Below are positions 1 through 7,489 of a stretch of DNA of 64,000 nucleotides, in pieces (within the stretch, counting starts at the first letter, position 1; every line of letters begins with the position of its first letter). The stretch is from Lysinibacillus composti (lineage in GTDB: Bacteria > Bacillota > Bacilli > Bacillales_A > Planococcaceae). The stretch spans positions 1 through 64,000 of the forward strand of contig NZ_JAFBDY010000006.1 of the NCBI RefSeq assembly GCF_016908465.1. The letters run 5' to 3'. A program made the position numbers and the translations under genes. A model generated the notes under the pieces. The model did not search any database, had not been told where the DNA came from, and worked only from the letters and a program-made list of their open reading frames with translations.

Positions 1-480
1 ACGGAATATTTTTCCCTTATGCTTCATAAAAATTCCCCTATTTCAGCTTTTCCAGGGCATTAAGGGAATTTTTTTCCGTTAACTACAGTACCAGGCCTAG
101 TTTCACTTGAAATAAAGGAATATTTTTCCTTTACTCTTCAGAAAATCTAACTATTTCAGCGTTTTTCAGGGCATTAAGGGAATTTTTTCCGTTAACTACA
201 GTACCAGGCCTGGTTTCTCTTGAAATAACGGAATATTTTTCCTTTACTCTTCAGAAAATCTAACTATTTCAGCGTTTTTCAGGGCATTAAGGGAATATTT
301 TTCCGTTAATTACAGATCCAGGTCTGGTTTCACTTGAAATAACGGAATATTTTTCCCTTATGCTTCATAAAAATTCACCTATTTCAGCTTTTCCAGGGCA
401 TTAAGGGAATTTTCTTCCTCTATTCAACCTATTTTCACGGCTATTTTTTAATTAAGGGAATATTTTTCCGTTAATTACAG
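1..480. repeat. ~114-bp tandem repeat block, GGAAN5TTCC family
   Basis: About five units with a period near 114 bp. The core GGAATATTTTTCC recurs at about 3, 117, 230, 344 and 457. Each unit holds a second half-site, AAGGGAATTTTTTCCGTTAA, so the true period may be about 57 bp with alternating halves. Every half-site is a small dyad (GGAA, 5-7 T, TTCC). The last unit is diverged. No ORF with coding character crosses it. A related block lies at 9890-10215. It has no recognised function. Confidence 0.8.
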
Positions 481-528
481 AATCACGCCTGACTCCGGAT
501 GATATAAAGGGAATAATCTTCACCTCTT

Positions 529-1194
529 TTATTTGGTTGGGTGCTTAACCTGATTCCCCAACCGATAAGAACGAATTCTCACGCGCCCCGATGCGGGAAT
601 CAACATCTTTTTATCGACTAGTTGAGAAAGTATTTTTCTTACCGTTTTGTCACAAAGCTTTAAATCCCTCGCCAATTCTTTTGGAGTTATGTCTTCTCCT
701 TTTCGAATCGCTAGTTGAAGGACAGCCTTTTCGACTAAAGTCAAAGTGGTCTGGTCCAGTTCATCCCCAAGCAATCGACCAATTAATTGCTGAATAATTT
801 GTTGGCATCGACGTGGCTTTTCTTTAACCTGGTCATAAGAAAAGCGAATCACAGTCCACCCATCAATCACCAACTGATTTTGACGTTCCAGACTGTCGGA
901 AAATTGCCATCTGCTTATATTCGTTAAATGTGGGCCATACCCGTCAATTTCAAAGCAAATCCGGATGGCAGGACGAATATACGCAAAATCCAGATACCTT
1001 TTGCCGTCTTTGAAATCATTAACTTCATATTCTGGATGTAGATATCGAAAATTATTAAATAATGGCCACCACACCTGCTTCAAAAACAACTTTTCAGCAT
1101 GATTATGACCTTCTTGTAAGCGCCGCAGCCGTTCCCCGGTTCTTGCCTGCATGTGATGATTCATAAAAGCCTGGTATTCTTCATCAAATCCCAT
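529..1194 (-). CDS. PD-(D/E)XK-like (DUF559/Vsr type) nuclease with C-terminal winged helix
   Basis: The 221-residue product starts at the ATG nine bases after AGGAGG; an upstream in-frame ATG touches the Shine-Dalgarno and is unlikely. The N-terminal half has the layout of a Vsr/DUF559 endonuclease fold: an early Glu (HAEK), then YLDF and FEIDGYG as the acidic pair, then a hydrophobic strand (WTVIRFSY). The last ~65 residues form a helix-turn-helix (ITPKELARDLKLCDKTVRKIL) with a wing. A single-chain nuclease-plus-HTH could be a DNA-processing enzyme or a regulator built on a nuclease fold. It stands alone next to the 114-bp repeats. The fold is inferred from motifs; activity is unknown. Confidence 0.6.
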   Translation of the reverse strand: MGFDEEYQAFMNHHMQARTGERLRRLQEGHNHAEKLFLKQVWWPLFNNFRYLHPEYEVNDFKDGKRYLDFAYIRPAIRICFEIDGYGPHLTNISRWQFSDSLERQNQLVIDGWTVIRFSYDQVKEKPRRCQQIIQQLIGRLLGDELDQTTLTLVEKAVLQLAIRKGEDITPKELARDLKLCDKTVRKILSQLVDKKMLIPASGRVRIRSYRLGNQVKHPTK

Positions 1195-1558
1195 AGCTTT
1201 CATCCTCCTATCTAATGGTTTTAGTACATTAAATTTAGTAGATAAAATGTGTAAATTATTACATTTATAATAAATCTCCATACTGAATTTCAATAAAATA
1301 ACGGAAATGAAGCTTGGAATGGTGATAGTAAAAGGCAAATACATGCGAAGAAGAAATGACTGTAATGAGAATAAAATGGGGATCGAACACTATTTTTAGT
1401 TTAATAGAATTCTTTAATTTGTCAAATTAGTTTCTTAATATTTCGGTAACTTCTTTTTTATAATTACTATTTTTTAGTTAACCACCTCTCCCTATTTAGC
1501 AAAAGATATTTTATCAACCTCGACTTTATTCAAAGTGCGATATCTTCTATGAATCACC

Positions 1559-1593
1559 AAAAAAAGACGCATTTCCTAAAGAAACACGTCTTT
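1559..1593 (-). terminator. Rho-independent terminator of the small membrane-protein gene
   Basis: Stem AAAGACG/CGTCTTT with an inner TTTC/GAAA pairing. A run of seven A on the plus strand gives the U-tract for minus-strand transcripts. The stem reaches the stop codon of the gene it follows. Confidence 0.7.
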
Positions 1594-1784
1594 CATTGAA
1601 CCTTATTCATTATTTGCTTTTTCCTCCAAGTGAACGATGCGATAAGAAGCAGAACACCCACCGAAGCCCCAATCATTTGATCTAATAAAAGTTCACTTGT
1701 TCTGAAATAACGAATTGTAAAAATACCACCAAAAATAATAATCATTGTAACTGCAAATCGAATAAGAAATGTATTGATTGTCAA
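1593..1784 (-). CDS. small two-TM membrane protein
   Basis: A 63-residue hydrophobic protein with two predicted membrane helices (roughly residues 4-24 and 34-50) and a basic tail (WRKKQ). I place the start at a TTG nine bases after AGAGGG; an earlier in-frame TTG at 1805 lacks a ribosome site. A terminator overlaps its stop. No family is recognised. A good ribosome site, membrane-protein composition and its own terminator argue that it is a real gene. Confidence 0.5.
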   Translation of the reverse strand: MTINTFLIRFAVTMIIIFGGIFTIRYFRTSELLLDQMIGASVGVLLLIASFTWRKKQIMNKVQ

Positions 1785-1904
1785 AGTTAATCGCCCTCTT
1801 ATCAAACATTCTATAAGTGCTAAATCCTAATCTAATTTTAACAAAAAAACCCAATTTACTGAAGTTAAAATATAAAAACTGGTCGATTGCAGAATCATCA
1901 TTCG

Positions 1905-2330
1905 TTACCTCTCTATGAAAATTGTATCGTTAGAGGGTGTAAGATACTCTTGATCGCCTAATGTAATTGTGGATCCTAAACGCTCTATTTCCGCATACTG
2001 AACTACTTTTTCTTGATTGAGAAATACTAATAGGTAGAGATCATCTCTCAAATCTATATTACTTCGGTCTATGAACTTAACACCTATTTGATTTTCGAGC
2101 TCATCTTGGGGAGTGTAAGGGTCAATTAAATATGCCTTGTCCCATTTAAAGTCAACAAAATTCTTTATACTTATTTGACTATCACTCTGTTCAGATACCA
2201 TGGTAATAGCAGAATGAAGATCTTCTTCGATTTCTGTATTTCTTTCAATGGCGCTGTCACTGCATCCCATTAACCAAACACCCGAAAATAATACGATCCC
2301 GAATCGCTTTATCTCCATTTTAACTTTCAT
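1905..2330 (-). CDS. hypothetical lipoprotein
   Basis: A 141-residue protein with a lipoprotein signal peptide: charged start, hydrophobic stretch and lipobox LMGC at residues 20-23, so it should be anchored to the outer face of the membrane. The mature part is acidic and soluble, and I do not recognise it. AAGGAG lies seven bases before the ATG. It overlaps the 3' end of the preceding membrane-protein gene by about 11 bases, which suggests translational coupling in a small operon of secreted and membrane proteins (1905-3729). Confidence 0.6.
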   Translation of the reverse strand: MKVKMEIKRFGIVLFSGVWLMGCSDSAIERNTEIEEDLHSAITMVSEQSDSQISIKNFVDFKWDKAYLIDPYTPQDELENQIGVKFIDRSNIDLRDDLYLLVFLNQEKVVQYAEIERLGSTITLGDQEYLTPSNDTIFIER

Positions 2331-2622
2331 TACGCACTCCTTTTTTCCCTAAAACAACGGCTAATATGATGAAAATATACGGATAGGTTAAGAGCGTTAA
2401 TTCTAAAAATCCAATCCCAAATAATGATTGTTGTTCGTCTGCAAAAGTCCCCGCATCCATCATATATTTACCGATAAACAAATAGCTGGAAATAGATAAT
2501 AAGACTAATAAGTAACCGAACAAATTGAATCTATATTTTGCAACAATCGTTAAGAACACGGGTATATAAACAAGGCCCACTAAAATGAAAAAGAAAAAAA
2601 TATACAGTGGCTCAAAAACCAT
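2320..2622 (-). CDS. small membrane protein, three TM segments
   Basis: About 100 residues with three hydrophobic segments (near the N-terminus, centre and C-terminus) and a basic end (KKGVR). The start is set at the ATG eight bases behind GAGGGG; the longer reading frame begins too close to that site. It overlaps the downstream lipoprotein gene. It probably forms an operon with the DUF5412-like gene upstream. No known domain. Confidence 0.5.
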   Translation of the reverse strand: MVFEPLYIFFFFILVGLVYIPVFLTIVAKYRFNLFGYLLVLLSISSYLFIGKYMMDAGTFADEQQSLFGIGFLELTLLTYPYIFIILAVVLGKKGVRNES

Positions 2623-2666
2623 GAATCCAACCCCTCTTTCCATGAGTATTCAAATCTACTGAAATC

Positions 2667-3179
2667 CTAGTTATGGTAACAACGCTCATATTCATCTTTC
2701 ATTAATAAACTTTTACAAGCCCTCCCAAACTCGTGATAAATCTCTTTTTCAACTTTTAATTCGATACTTCTATTTGAATTTGGAAACTGAGGATCGTCAT
2801 TTAAAATAAATAAAGTTTCATCATCTCGCCACTCCAACGAAAATTGGTCTTTTGCATCCGCATAATAAACGATTTGGACGTGATCCTCTTTTTTATTTGT
2901 GACTTCAACCCACACATTCACACCACCTGCAGCACCACCATATGGTTCGTAATAAGCATGGGCCGAATATTTTTCAGAAGGTGACATAACAGGTCCAGGT
3001 CCCTCTTGCATATAGGTTCGATCAATGTCATTAAATGTAAAAAAGTACGTTTCATAAAAATAAACTAAAGATGTTATAACAACTCCCGACAATGTCGCAA
3101 TGAGCATTTTTTTAGGTAAAGGTTTCTTCCTTATTAAAGACACGATGAACATCACACATAAAATCAAAAATAAAATCAC
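2667..3179 (-). CDS. DUF5412-like membrane-anchored protein, start uncertain
   Basis: The product has one or two N-terminal membrane helices and an external beta-rich domain with a motif like MSPSEKYSAHAY...GGAAGGVNVWVEV, which resembles DUF5412 proteins of Bacillales. The first in-frame standard start is the GTG at 3179, which has no ribosome site. The only strong one (AAAGGAGGG, about 3226-3234) lies some 45 bases upstream, and the frame between is open and encodes more hydrophobic helix (LFGLFIAFVTV). So either an unusual ATA/ATT start is used, or one base in a T tract differs from the functional form. The function is not known. Confidence 0.55.
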   Translation of the reverse strand: MILFLILCVMFIVSLIRKKPLPKKMLIATLSGVVITSLVYFYETYFFTFNDIDRTYMQEGPGPVMSPSEKYSAHAYYEPYGGAAGGVNVWVEVTNKKEDHVQIVYYADAKDQFSLEWRDDETLFILNDDPQFPNSNRSIELKVEKEIYHEFGRACKSLLMKDEYERCYHN

Positions 3180-3297
3180 GGTAACGAAAGCAATGAAAAG
3201 ACCAAATAAAATTAATATGATGCATCCCTCCTTTATTAGTACGACTGTAATTCTAGTAAGTTCGCACTTTTCTTTTTCTTATATAAATACGGAAAAC

Positions 3298-3729
3298 TTA
3301 GTCCACTAAATCCTTAACTTCTTTTAACTTAACACTCTTTGAAATCCCTAACTCCTTCTTTTTGTCTTTAAAACTCGCTTCATCAAAAGGTCCTATTACC
3401 TCTCCAGACTCGAATTCCAATATCCAAAAACGCACATCATTTTTATTCGGTATTTCATAACCATTACTACGATCTGGATCTTTCATCAATCCAAGTTGCT
3501 TTGCTAGAATATAGGTTTCATCCCAAGCTACTTCAGTAACTTTTGTTGGGATTATTGGACTTCCCCAACCTATATCACCATTTTTAGGTGAGATGGTCAC
3601 TTGGTGAGCAGAAGTTCTTACAATAGAATAGTTTCCAGGCAAATCCACACTATAATCTGCCAAACCAGCACAACCTGTTAATAATAGTAATGAAAAGACA
3701 ATGAATATAATAAATCTTTGTTTTTTCAA
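3298..3729 (-). CDS. DUF3997-like lipoprotein
   Basis: A 143-residue protein with a clear lipoprotein signal (lipobox LTGC at 17-20). The mature region begins ADYSVDLPGNYSIVRTSAHQVTI and continues with IIPTKVTEVAWDETYILAKQ, which matches my memory of the DUF3997 family of Bacillales lipoproteins. It is predicted to sit on the outer membrane surface. It lies upstream of the DUF5412-like gene on the same strand. No enzyme motif is visible, and no function can be assigned. Confidence 0.6.
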   Translation of the reverse strand: MKKQRFIIFIVFSLLLLTGCAGLADYSVDLPGNYSIVRTSAHQVTISPKNGDIGWGSPIIPTKVTEVAWDETYILAKQLGLMKDPDRSNGYEIPNKNDVRFWILEFESGEVIGPFDEASFKDKKKELGISKSVKLKEVKDLVD

Positions 3730-3830
3730 AGGATCCCCATCCTATCTAAATATAGGTTTATGTAGATTAACGGAAAATATTGGGAAAGGTTTCGGATATA
3801 AGTTACAAACCGTGGTTTACAAAATGAAAA

Positions 3831-3859
3831 CAGGCGCATTTCATGAAGAAACGCGCCCT
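3831..3859 (-). terminator. terminator of the terC gene
   Basis: Stem GGCGC/GCGCC extended by ATTTC/GAAA, 12 bases past the terC stop. Transcripts end in CCTGTTTTCATTTT. The layout resembles the hairpin at 1559-1593. Confidence 0.55.
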
Positions 3860-3871
3860 GAAGATTTAATT

Positions 3872-4642
3872 TTATACTGCTTTATCTTTCGACTTATTTC
3901 CAGGAGCAAACCAACCGATTAGGGCAATGGCTACTAATACACCATAGAAAATAGAGGTCCACGTAGTACTGTGAGGGAAGTCATGATTTAACACACCAAC
4001 GTCCTCATGTGCCAAAGTAATGACAGCTAATTTGACACCAACCCAGGCAACAATTGCATAAGCTGTCGTTTCCAATGCCGGACGTTTATCAAGTAGTTGT
4101 ACAAACCATGTTGCAGCAAATTTGATTAGGATGAGTCCAGCAATTCCTGCAAGCATAACAATAATAAATTTCCCTCCGTCCATACCACCAAAATTTCCTA
4201 GAGGAGAATCTGGAAGACCTAAAGCAAGTGCGACTGCGGCTAAAATAGAGTCTACGGCAAAAGCAAGATCTGCTAATCCAATCTTCGCTACCGTTGCCCC
4301 AAAGCCTTTCCCTGCGGATTCTTTTTCATCGTCCTCATGAATATTCTTGTTGTCTTTCCCAAATTTCGCTTGAATAACATGTTTTAATCCAAGATAAAGA
4401 AGATATGCGGCTCCGATTGCCTGTATTTCCCAGACATTTGCAATAAAAGAAATGGCAAAAAGTGCAGCAAATCTGAAGAAGAATGCCAAAATAATTCCAT
4501 AACTTATCGCTCTATTTTTCTGGTCTTCGGGTAAATGCTTTGCAATCACAGCAAGGACTAGGGCGTTATCTGCTGATAATAACCCTTCTAATCCTATTAG
4601 AATTAACAATGTCCAGGCATACTCTAACCAAATTGACTCCAT
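3872..4642 (-). CDS. TerC-family integral membrane protein (probable Mn exporter)
   Basis: A 256-residue polytopic protein of the TerC family. It carries the family's acidic membrane motifs: GLEGLLSADNALVLA near residue 18 and LADLAFAVDSILAAVAL near 125. Length and sequence fit the Bacillus YceF/YkoY (MeeF/MeeY) branch, linked to manganese efflux and metalation of secreted proteins; that role is taken from the family. A cytosolic linker rich in Lys, Asp and Glu lies around residues 95-112. GGGGATTATTAG precedes the ATG. I looked for a yybP-ykoY Mn riboswitch in the leader and found no convincing one. Confidence 0.85.
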   Translation of the reverse strand: MESIWLEYAWTLLILIGLEGLLSADNALVLAVIAKHLPEDQKNRAISYGIILAFFFRFAALFAISFIANVWEIQAIGAAYLLYLGLKHVIQAKFGKDNKNIHEDDEKESAGKGFGATVAKIGLADLAFAVDSILAAVALALGLPDSPLGNFGGMDGGKFIIVMLAGIAGLILIKFAATWFVQLLDKRPALETTAYAIVAWVGVKLAVITLAHEDVGVLNHDFPHSTTWTSIFYGVLVAIALIGWFAPGNKSKDKAV

Positions 4643-4784
4643 CTAATAATCCCCAATCTATAAATTGAATGACATGTAAAAAAACCAATAACGATAGGAT
4701 TTCCTAGATAGTAAAGGGATATTCTTAGAGAAGATTGAATAAAAGTCATAAATTAGCTCATCAACTCCATCCCCTTTAAAAATT

Positions 4785-4826
4785 AAAAAACGCAATTAAG
4801 CCTTATTCTGCTCAAATGCGTTTTTT
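4785..4826. terminator. bidirectional hairpin in the terC leader region
   Basis: AAAAAACGCA pairs with TGCGTTTTTT around a 22-base loop. A- and T-runs on both sides would allow termination in either direction. It lies about 145 bases upstream of terC, so it could be a leader attenuator or the relic of a lost gene's terminator. Confidence 0.5.
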
Positions 4827-4989
4827 CATTTCGTTTGTTTAACAGTTCAGATCAGATGACTGAATGATTTCCGTTTAACCTATTTTCCAATAAAAAGATT
4901 AAACCCACTTCCTGAAACTTTACCTTTCGTGGAAAATGGTTAACCATTCGTCAAATCACATTATTGCCTTTATAGAAAAATTTATACCT

Positions 4990-5060
4990 AAGGGACAGTA
5001 GGGACAGGTACCATGTCCCTAGTTTTGGGACAAGGTACCTGTCCCCTATGTCCCAAAATA
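4990..5060. repeat. GGGACA repeat, intergenic copy
   Basis: Contains GGGACAGTAGGGACAGG, then GGTACC with an inverted half (TGTCCC, GGGACA, CTGTCCCC). Same family as the copies at 20045, 24051, 31552 and 61588; the only one of the six not touching a stop codon. Confidence 0.75.
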
Positions 5061-5207
5061 TTAAATCTTTCTTATGTTGGTTAATAATAGAAATGTTTTT
5101 GCAATAAACTTGCCATAGACGTAACGAATTTATCACCTCCCTGTTCTTTTTCTCAGAAATTTCTATGTTACGATTACTAACAATTACAGAACTTGGAGGG
5201 CAAATAT

Positions 5208-6182
5208 ATGTTTAAAAAAATGATGGCAATTGTACCGGTTGCTGTACTTTCCGTAACAGTAGGTGCAAATGTACAAGCTTCAACCATAACCGTACAAAAA
5301 GGTGATACCTTATGGGATTTATCACGTGCAAATAATTCAACTGTTGAAACAATTCAAATGGCTAATCAATTAACTGGCGACCTTATACACCCTGGGGACG
5401 TCCTTACGATTCCACAAGAAAAACAATATTCTGTTAAACAAGGTGACACATTATGGGATATCGCTCGTGATCATCAGGTAAGCGTTTCTCAATTAAAAGA
5501 ATGGAATCAATTACATACGGATCTCATTCAACCAGATTCAAATCTAGTCATCTTTGAAGGAGTAAAAGCTAGTAACGCTGTGGCAACTGATAAAAAAGTA
5601 AACACTGTGGCTAAGGATAATACTTCTAAAGTTACGGCTCCTACTTCAAATACAGTGGCGCCAACAGAAAGTGCAAAAAAAGCAGTGGCCCCTTCTACAA
5701 GTAATGTAGAACCAAAGGAAACGGCTCCAAAAGTGGTCGCTCCTTCGGCAAGCACTACAGTACCAAAGGAATCTGCACCTAAAGCAGAGGCACCTTCTTC
5801 AAACAATACTGCAGTAAAAGAAACTGCACCAAAGGCAGAAACTGCTGCGCCAAAAGAAAAAGAAACGACAACTGACGCTCCATCAGCAAGTGCGAAGGAA
5901 ATCATCGTAGAAGCAACAGCTTATACAGCTTCTTGTGATGGCTGTTCAGGTATTACATCAACAGGAATTGACCTAAAAGCAAATCCAAATGCAAAAGTAA
6001 TCTCTGTGGATCCATCTGTAATTCCACTAGGTAGTAAAGTGCACGTAGAAGGCTACGGTGAAGCAATTGCTGGAGATACTGGCGGAGCTATTAAAGGAAA
6101 TAAAATCGATGTCTTCGTTCCTACGAAGCAAGATGCGATCGACTTTGGTAGAAAGACTTTAAAAGTAAAAGTATTAGATTAA
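5208..6182 (+). CDS. yocH: LysM and 3D-domain cell-wall protein (YocH-like)
   Basis: The 324-residue product starts at the ATG after GGAGGG. It has a signal peptide (about 1-25), two LysM domains (each with a QKGDTLWDL/KQGDTLWDI motif, residues ~25-68 and ~72-116), a Ser/Thr/Ala/Pro/Lys linker of ~110 residues, and a C-terminal 3D domain with the conserved aspartates (VDPSVIPLG, AGDTGGAI, KIDVF). This is the YocH architecture, a secreted muralytic enzyme that binds and cuts peptidoglycan. The linker has imperfect repeats of (S/T)APK-type units. A strong terminator follows. The family is clear; orthology to yocH is likely but not proven. Confidence 0.85.
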   Translation: MFKKMMAIVPVAVLSVTVGANVQASTITVQKGDTLWDLSRANNSTVETIQMANQLTGDLIHPGDVLTIPQEKQYSVKQGDTLWDIARDHQVSVSQLKEWNQLHTDLIQPDSNLVIFEGVKASNAVATDKKVNTVAKDNTSKVTAPTSNTVAPTESAKKAVAPSTSNVEPKETAPKVVAPSASTTVPKESAPKAEAPSSNNTAVKETAPKAETAAPKEKETTTDAPSASAKEIIVEATAYTASCDGCSGITSTGIDLKANPNAKVISVDPSVIPLGSKVHVEGYGEAIAGDTGGAIKGNKIDVFVPTKQDAIDFGRKTLKVKVLD

Positions 6183-6234
6183 TAGCCATATAACTCTTCT
6201 TTGAAGTTTTATCATACGGCAAAACAACAAGCAA

Positions 6235-6282
6235 AAGGACCTAACATACTAGATTTGTCTACTATGTTGGGTCCTTTATTTA
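6235..6282 (+). terminator. terminator of the yocH-like gene
   Basis: Near-perfect stem AAAGGACCTAACAT/ATGTTGGGTCCTTT around a 15-base loop, then TATTTATTT. It serves the plus-strand gene ending at 6182. Confidence 0.85.
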
Positions 6283-6371
6283 TTTCTTCAACTAACGCAT
6301 CTATTAGAATACCCTAGCACTTTGCAACGAATGATTCCACTATTACTGAACATTAATATCTTCTAGTCTAA

Positions 6372-7139
6372 TTAACTATTAATAGAACTTTTAAATTCCT
6401 CTAATAGTTGCTTTGCCCCTTGATGTATAAACATGGCATCGATCCCGCCTAATAAGAAACGAAAGCCTAAATCAATATGTTTTTTCATTAGATTAGGTTG
6501 CGTCATAATTCCAGGTACAATGTTATGTTTTTGACAAGCATCTAATACTTTTGAATAAGCAGCTTGCATATCAGGATGATCTAGTTCACCCTTTACGCCC
6601 ATGGAAACCGAAAGATCCATAGGGCCAATAAACACTACATCGATACCAGGTACAGAAAGAATTTCATCAATATTTTCAACTGCTTTGACATGTTCAACTT
6701 GTAGGATGACTAGTAGTTCCTCTTTTGCATATTCCCAGTAACTTTCAGTATTAATACCAAATAAACTAGCCCGTCCTGCGCCAAAACCACGAACGCCATT
6801 TGGTGGGTAGTGACAATATTGGATTGCACGCTCTGCTTCTTCTTTAGAGTTGATCATTGGTATCATGATCCCAGAGGCTCCAGTATCAAGCCCCTGTTTG
6901 ACCATTGTGAGATCATTCCATGGAACTCGTAACAATGGTGTTGTTTGTGTGTATTTAATTTGAGAAATCATCTTTCCAGCCGTTTCAAATCCCATTGCTC
7001 CATGTTCACCATCAATCATAATCATGTCGCAACCTACATTTGCAAGTATTTCTGCAGTATCTGTACTTGCTGTCATCATAAAGGGACCATAAACACACTT
7101 TCCTGATTTCAACTTTTCCTTTAAAGAATTTTTCATCAT
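6372..7139 (-). CDS. HpcH/HpaI-type class II pyruvate aldolase
   Basis: A 255-residue protein starting at the ATG eight bases after AGGAG. It has the metal-dependent HpcH/HpaI aldolase signatures: MIDGEHGAMG near the N-terminus, GASGIMIP, LQVEH (metal-ligand Glu) and IGPMDLSVSMG. Family members cleave 2-keto-3-deoxy acids or 4-hydroxy-2-ketoheptanedioate to pyruvate plus an aldehyde; the substrate cannot be told here. Just upstream on the same strand is the C-terminal remnant of a transporter gene (7238-7399), so the aldolase may once have been in a sugar-acid uptake operon. It is now apparently monocistronic. Confidence 0.8.
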   Translation of the reverse strand: MMKNSLKEKLKSGKCVYGPFMMTASTDTAEILANVGCDMIMIDGEHGAMGFETAGKMISQIKYTQTTPLLRVPWNDLTMVKQGLDTGASGIMIPMINSKEEAERAIQYCHYPPNGVRGFGAGRASLFGINTESYWEYAKEELLVILQVEHVKAVENIDEILSVPGIDVVFIGPMDLSVSMGVKGELDHPDMQAAYSKVLDACQKHNIVPGIMTQPNLMKKHIDLGFRFLLGGIDAMFIHQGAKQLLEEFKSSINS

Positions 7140-7169
7140 ATCCAATTCTCCTTCTATGTTCCCCTTACT

Positions 7170-7209
7170 AAAATTGCTCTAGAGAAAACATGGTCCCTAG
7201 AGCAATTTT
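7170..7209. terminator. strong hairpin between the transporter remnant and the aldolase gene
   Basis: Thirteen-base perfect arms, AAAATTGCTCTAG and CTAGAGCAATTTT, around a 14-base loop. It follows the stop of the decayed transporter and probably was its terminator. It also works on paper in the plus direction (TTTTTATAA). Confidence 0.55.
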
Positions 7210-7237
7210 TATAATGTAATTATAGATTAATTCACAA

Positions 7238-7399
7238 TTAGTCGTCTAGGTCTCTACCCGTCATGACTCTAGTAAATATTATTGCGACTAGCAAGACAAT
7301 GGAGCAATTGAAATTTGCTAGTAAAGCTGTCGCAATAAGAGGTGAGGCCCCCCACAAGATACATACATTGGCCAAATAATTGCAAATTATTAGCCAAAG
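7238..7399 (-). pseudogene. C-terminal remnant of an MFS transporter
   Basis: A short open stretch of 53 codons ending in TAA reads LIATALLANFN then SIVLLVAIIFTRVMTGRDLDD. This is typical of the last membrane helix and charged tail of metabolite:H+ (MHS-type) major facilitator proteins. An in-frame stop lies directly upstream and there is no start or ribosome site, so only the tail survives. The assignment rests on pattern memory. It could alternatively be chance hydrophobic coding, but the GASPLIATALL-GRDL combination makes that less likely. Confidence 0.5.
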
Positions 7400-7440
7400 T
7401 TAAATAGTGTTTTTATCCAATGTTTGACTTTTTTATTATC

Positions 7441-7472
7441 AACTCTATTGCCTATCTAACATCAATAGAGTT
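7441..7472. terminator. inverted repeat downstream of the bmr-like gene
   Basis: AACTCTATTG pairs with CAATAGAGTT around 12 bases. It lies 18 bases past the transporter stop. The U-tract on the minus strand is poor, so a terminator role is only plausible. Confidence 0.4.
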
Positions 7473-7489
7473 TTGGCCCCTTTTACACA

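Larger units (their letters stand above)
4643..5207. other. intergenic region between terC and the yocH-like gene
   Basis: 565 bases between divergent genes. It holds a bidirectional terminator-like hairpin (4785-4826) and one GGGACA repeat (4990-5060). The short ORF at 4951-5136 is a by-product of the repeat. No clear riboswitch or operator was seen. Confidence 0.6.

Noticed and set aside
4643-4900. yybP-ykoY manganese riboswitch before terC
   Set aside because: The leader has GGGGATGG-like text and a terminator hairpin, but the conserved core stretches of the aptamer could not be found.
4951-5136. 61-codon minus-strand frame
   Set aside because: It lies across the GGGACA repeat and has repeat-derived composition; not a gene.
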